Of a stretch of 7,021 nt of DNA, positions 6,773-7,021 are shown in pieces. The notes below the pieces were generated by a model, which was not told where the DNA came from, ran no database searches, and was given only the letters and a program-made list of their open reading frames with translations. The stretch is from assembly GCA_947494405.1 (NCBI GenBank), contig CANLWQ010000106.1:1-7021 (forward strand), written 5' to 3'. This DNA is from Comamonadaceae bacterium (GTDB taxonomy: Bacteria > Pseudomonadota > Gammaproteobacteria > Burkholderiales > Burkholderiaceae_C). The translations under genes were made by a program, and so were the position numbers. The first letter of the stretch is position 1. Each line of letters starts with the position of its first letter.

Positions 6773-6788
6773 ATTCAAACGGTTGAAT
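6773..6788. repeat. Palindrome in the divergent intergenic region, possible operator
   Basis: ATTCAA (6773-6778) and TTGAAT (6783-6788) are perfect inverted arms around a four-base centre, ACGG. The palindrome lies in the 47-base gap between the divergent PAP2 operon and the epimerase gene, ending three bases before the epimerase ATG. It could be a binding site for a dimeric regulator, or a small hairpin covering the epimerase ribosome binding region. No clear -35/-10 pair was found on either strand of this gap. Confidence 0.4.
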
Positions 6789-6791
6789 AAG

Positions 6792-7021
6792 ATGAGCAAA
6801 AAAGTATTGGTAACAGGTGTGGCCGGTTTCATTGGTTCACATCTGGTGAAAAGTTTGCATGCTCTGGGCTATGCAGTGGCTGGTTGCGATAAGGTCGATC
6901 CGCACAGCGGTCTGGCGGGCGCTGCTGACTCGGCTGACCCGTTCTTGGCACGCTTGCGCAAAGACCGACTGCAGGCATGTGTCACCCGCTTGGGTGTGAA
7001 GTATTTTCAAACAGATATAGG
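6792..7021 (+). CDS. NAD-dependent sugar-nucleotide epimerase/dehydratase (5' fragment, continues off the right edge)
   Basis: The ATG at 6792 opens a frame that runs to the window edge, giving 76 complete codons. The N-terminus, KKVLVTGVAGFIGSHLVKSL, is the extended short-chain dehydrogenase Rossmann fold with the TGxxGFIGSH dinucleotide-binding motif at residues 8-17. An acidic D33 after the second strand (GCDKVD) favours NAD. The following LARLRKDRL and KYFQTDI resemble the LKxxRL...F..xDI stretch of UDP-glucuronate 4-epimerases and related UDP-sugar 4-epimerases, but the catalytic YxxxK is beyond the window, so the exact reaction is uncertain. Such enzymes supply UDP-sugars for envelope glycans. 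It is transcribed divergently from the glycosyltransferase operon. The Shine-Dalgarno sequence is weak (AAG close to the ATG). Confidence 0.85.
   Translation, partial: MSKKVLVTGVAGFIGSHLVKSLHALGYAVAGCDKVDPHSGLAGAADSADPFLARLRKDRLQACVTRLGVKYFQTDI

Noticed and set aside
6745..6774. In-frame ATG at 6774 as the start of the first PAP2 gene
   Set aside because: It lacks a ribosome binding site and falls inside the divergent palindrome, while the ATG at 6744 has GGAAAG five bases upstream. It remains a weaker alternative.
5987..6790. A 267-codon open frame on the plus strand opposite the first PAP2 gene
   Set aside because: It is antisense to a gene with all PAP2 catalytic motifs, its translation is low-complexity Thr/Ala/Pro/Lys-rich with no recognisable domain, and it is explained by the codon bias of the real gene.

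Overview
The window looks like a chromosomal segment of a Gram-negative proteobacterium, most likely a betaproteobacterium of the Burkholderiales (Comamonadaceae-like). This is inference from the moderately high GC content judged by eye, the style of the TerC-family and glycosyltransferase proteins, and tight ATGA-coupled gene packing. No rRNA, tRNA, CRISPR array, insertion sequence or phage gene was seen, and the whole window is intact chromosomal coding sequence.

Layout. Positions 1-96 hold the first 32 codons of a TerC-family membrane protein gene on the minus strand. After a 71-base gap with a probable intrinsic terminator come six minus-strand genes. In transcription order (right to left) they are: a PAP2 phosphatase (6744-5926), a flippase-like LPG_synthase_TM protein (5929-5009), a GT2 polyprenyl-phosphate sugar transferase with two C-terminal membrane helices (5008-3962), a first ArnT/PMT-like GT-C transferase (3975-2407), a second, different GT-C transferase (2410-866), and a second, different PAP2 phosphatase (869-168). 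Every junction overlaps by 4 or 14 bases or abuts exactly, so this is almost certainly one operon. On the plus strand, from 6792 to beyond the window edge, a sugar-nucleotide epimerase/dehydratase gene starts divergently, 47 bases from the first gene of the operon.

How the genes may work together. The set looks like a near-complete lipid-linked sugar pathway. The epimerase could supply a nucleotide sugar. The GT2 enzyme would load the sugar on undecaprenyl phosphate at the cytoplasmic face, and the flippase-like protein may move it across the inner membrane. The two GT-C enzymes would transfer it in the periplasm to lipid A, a glycan or a protein. The two PAP2 enzymes could remove lipid A phosphates or recycle polyprenyl carriers. 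The logic resembles known lipid A modification systems (ArnC/ArnT; the Francisella FlmF/FlmK and LpxE/LpxF set; the rhizobial RgtE/RgtA-D and LpxE/LpxF set). I do not recognise this exact six-gene arrangement as a described system. It is the main point of interest here; substrates and acceptor cannot be read from sequence alone.
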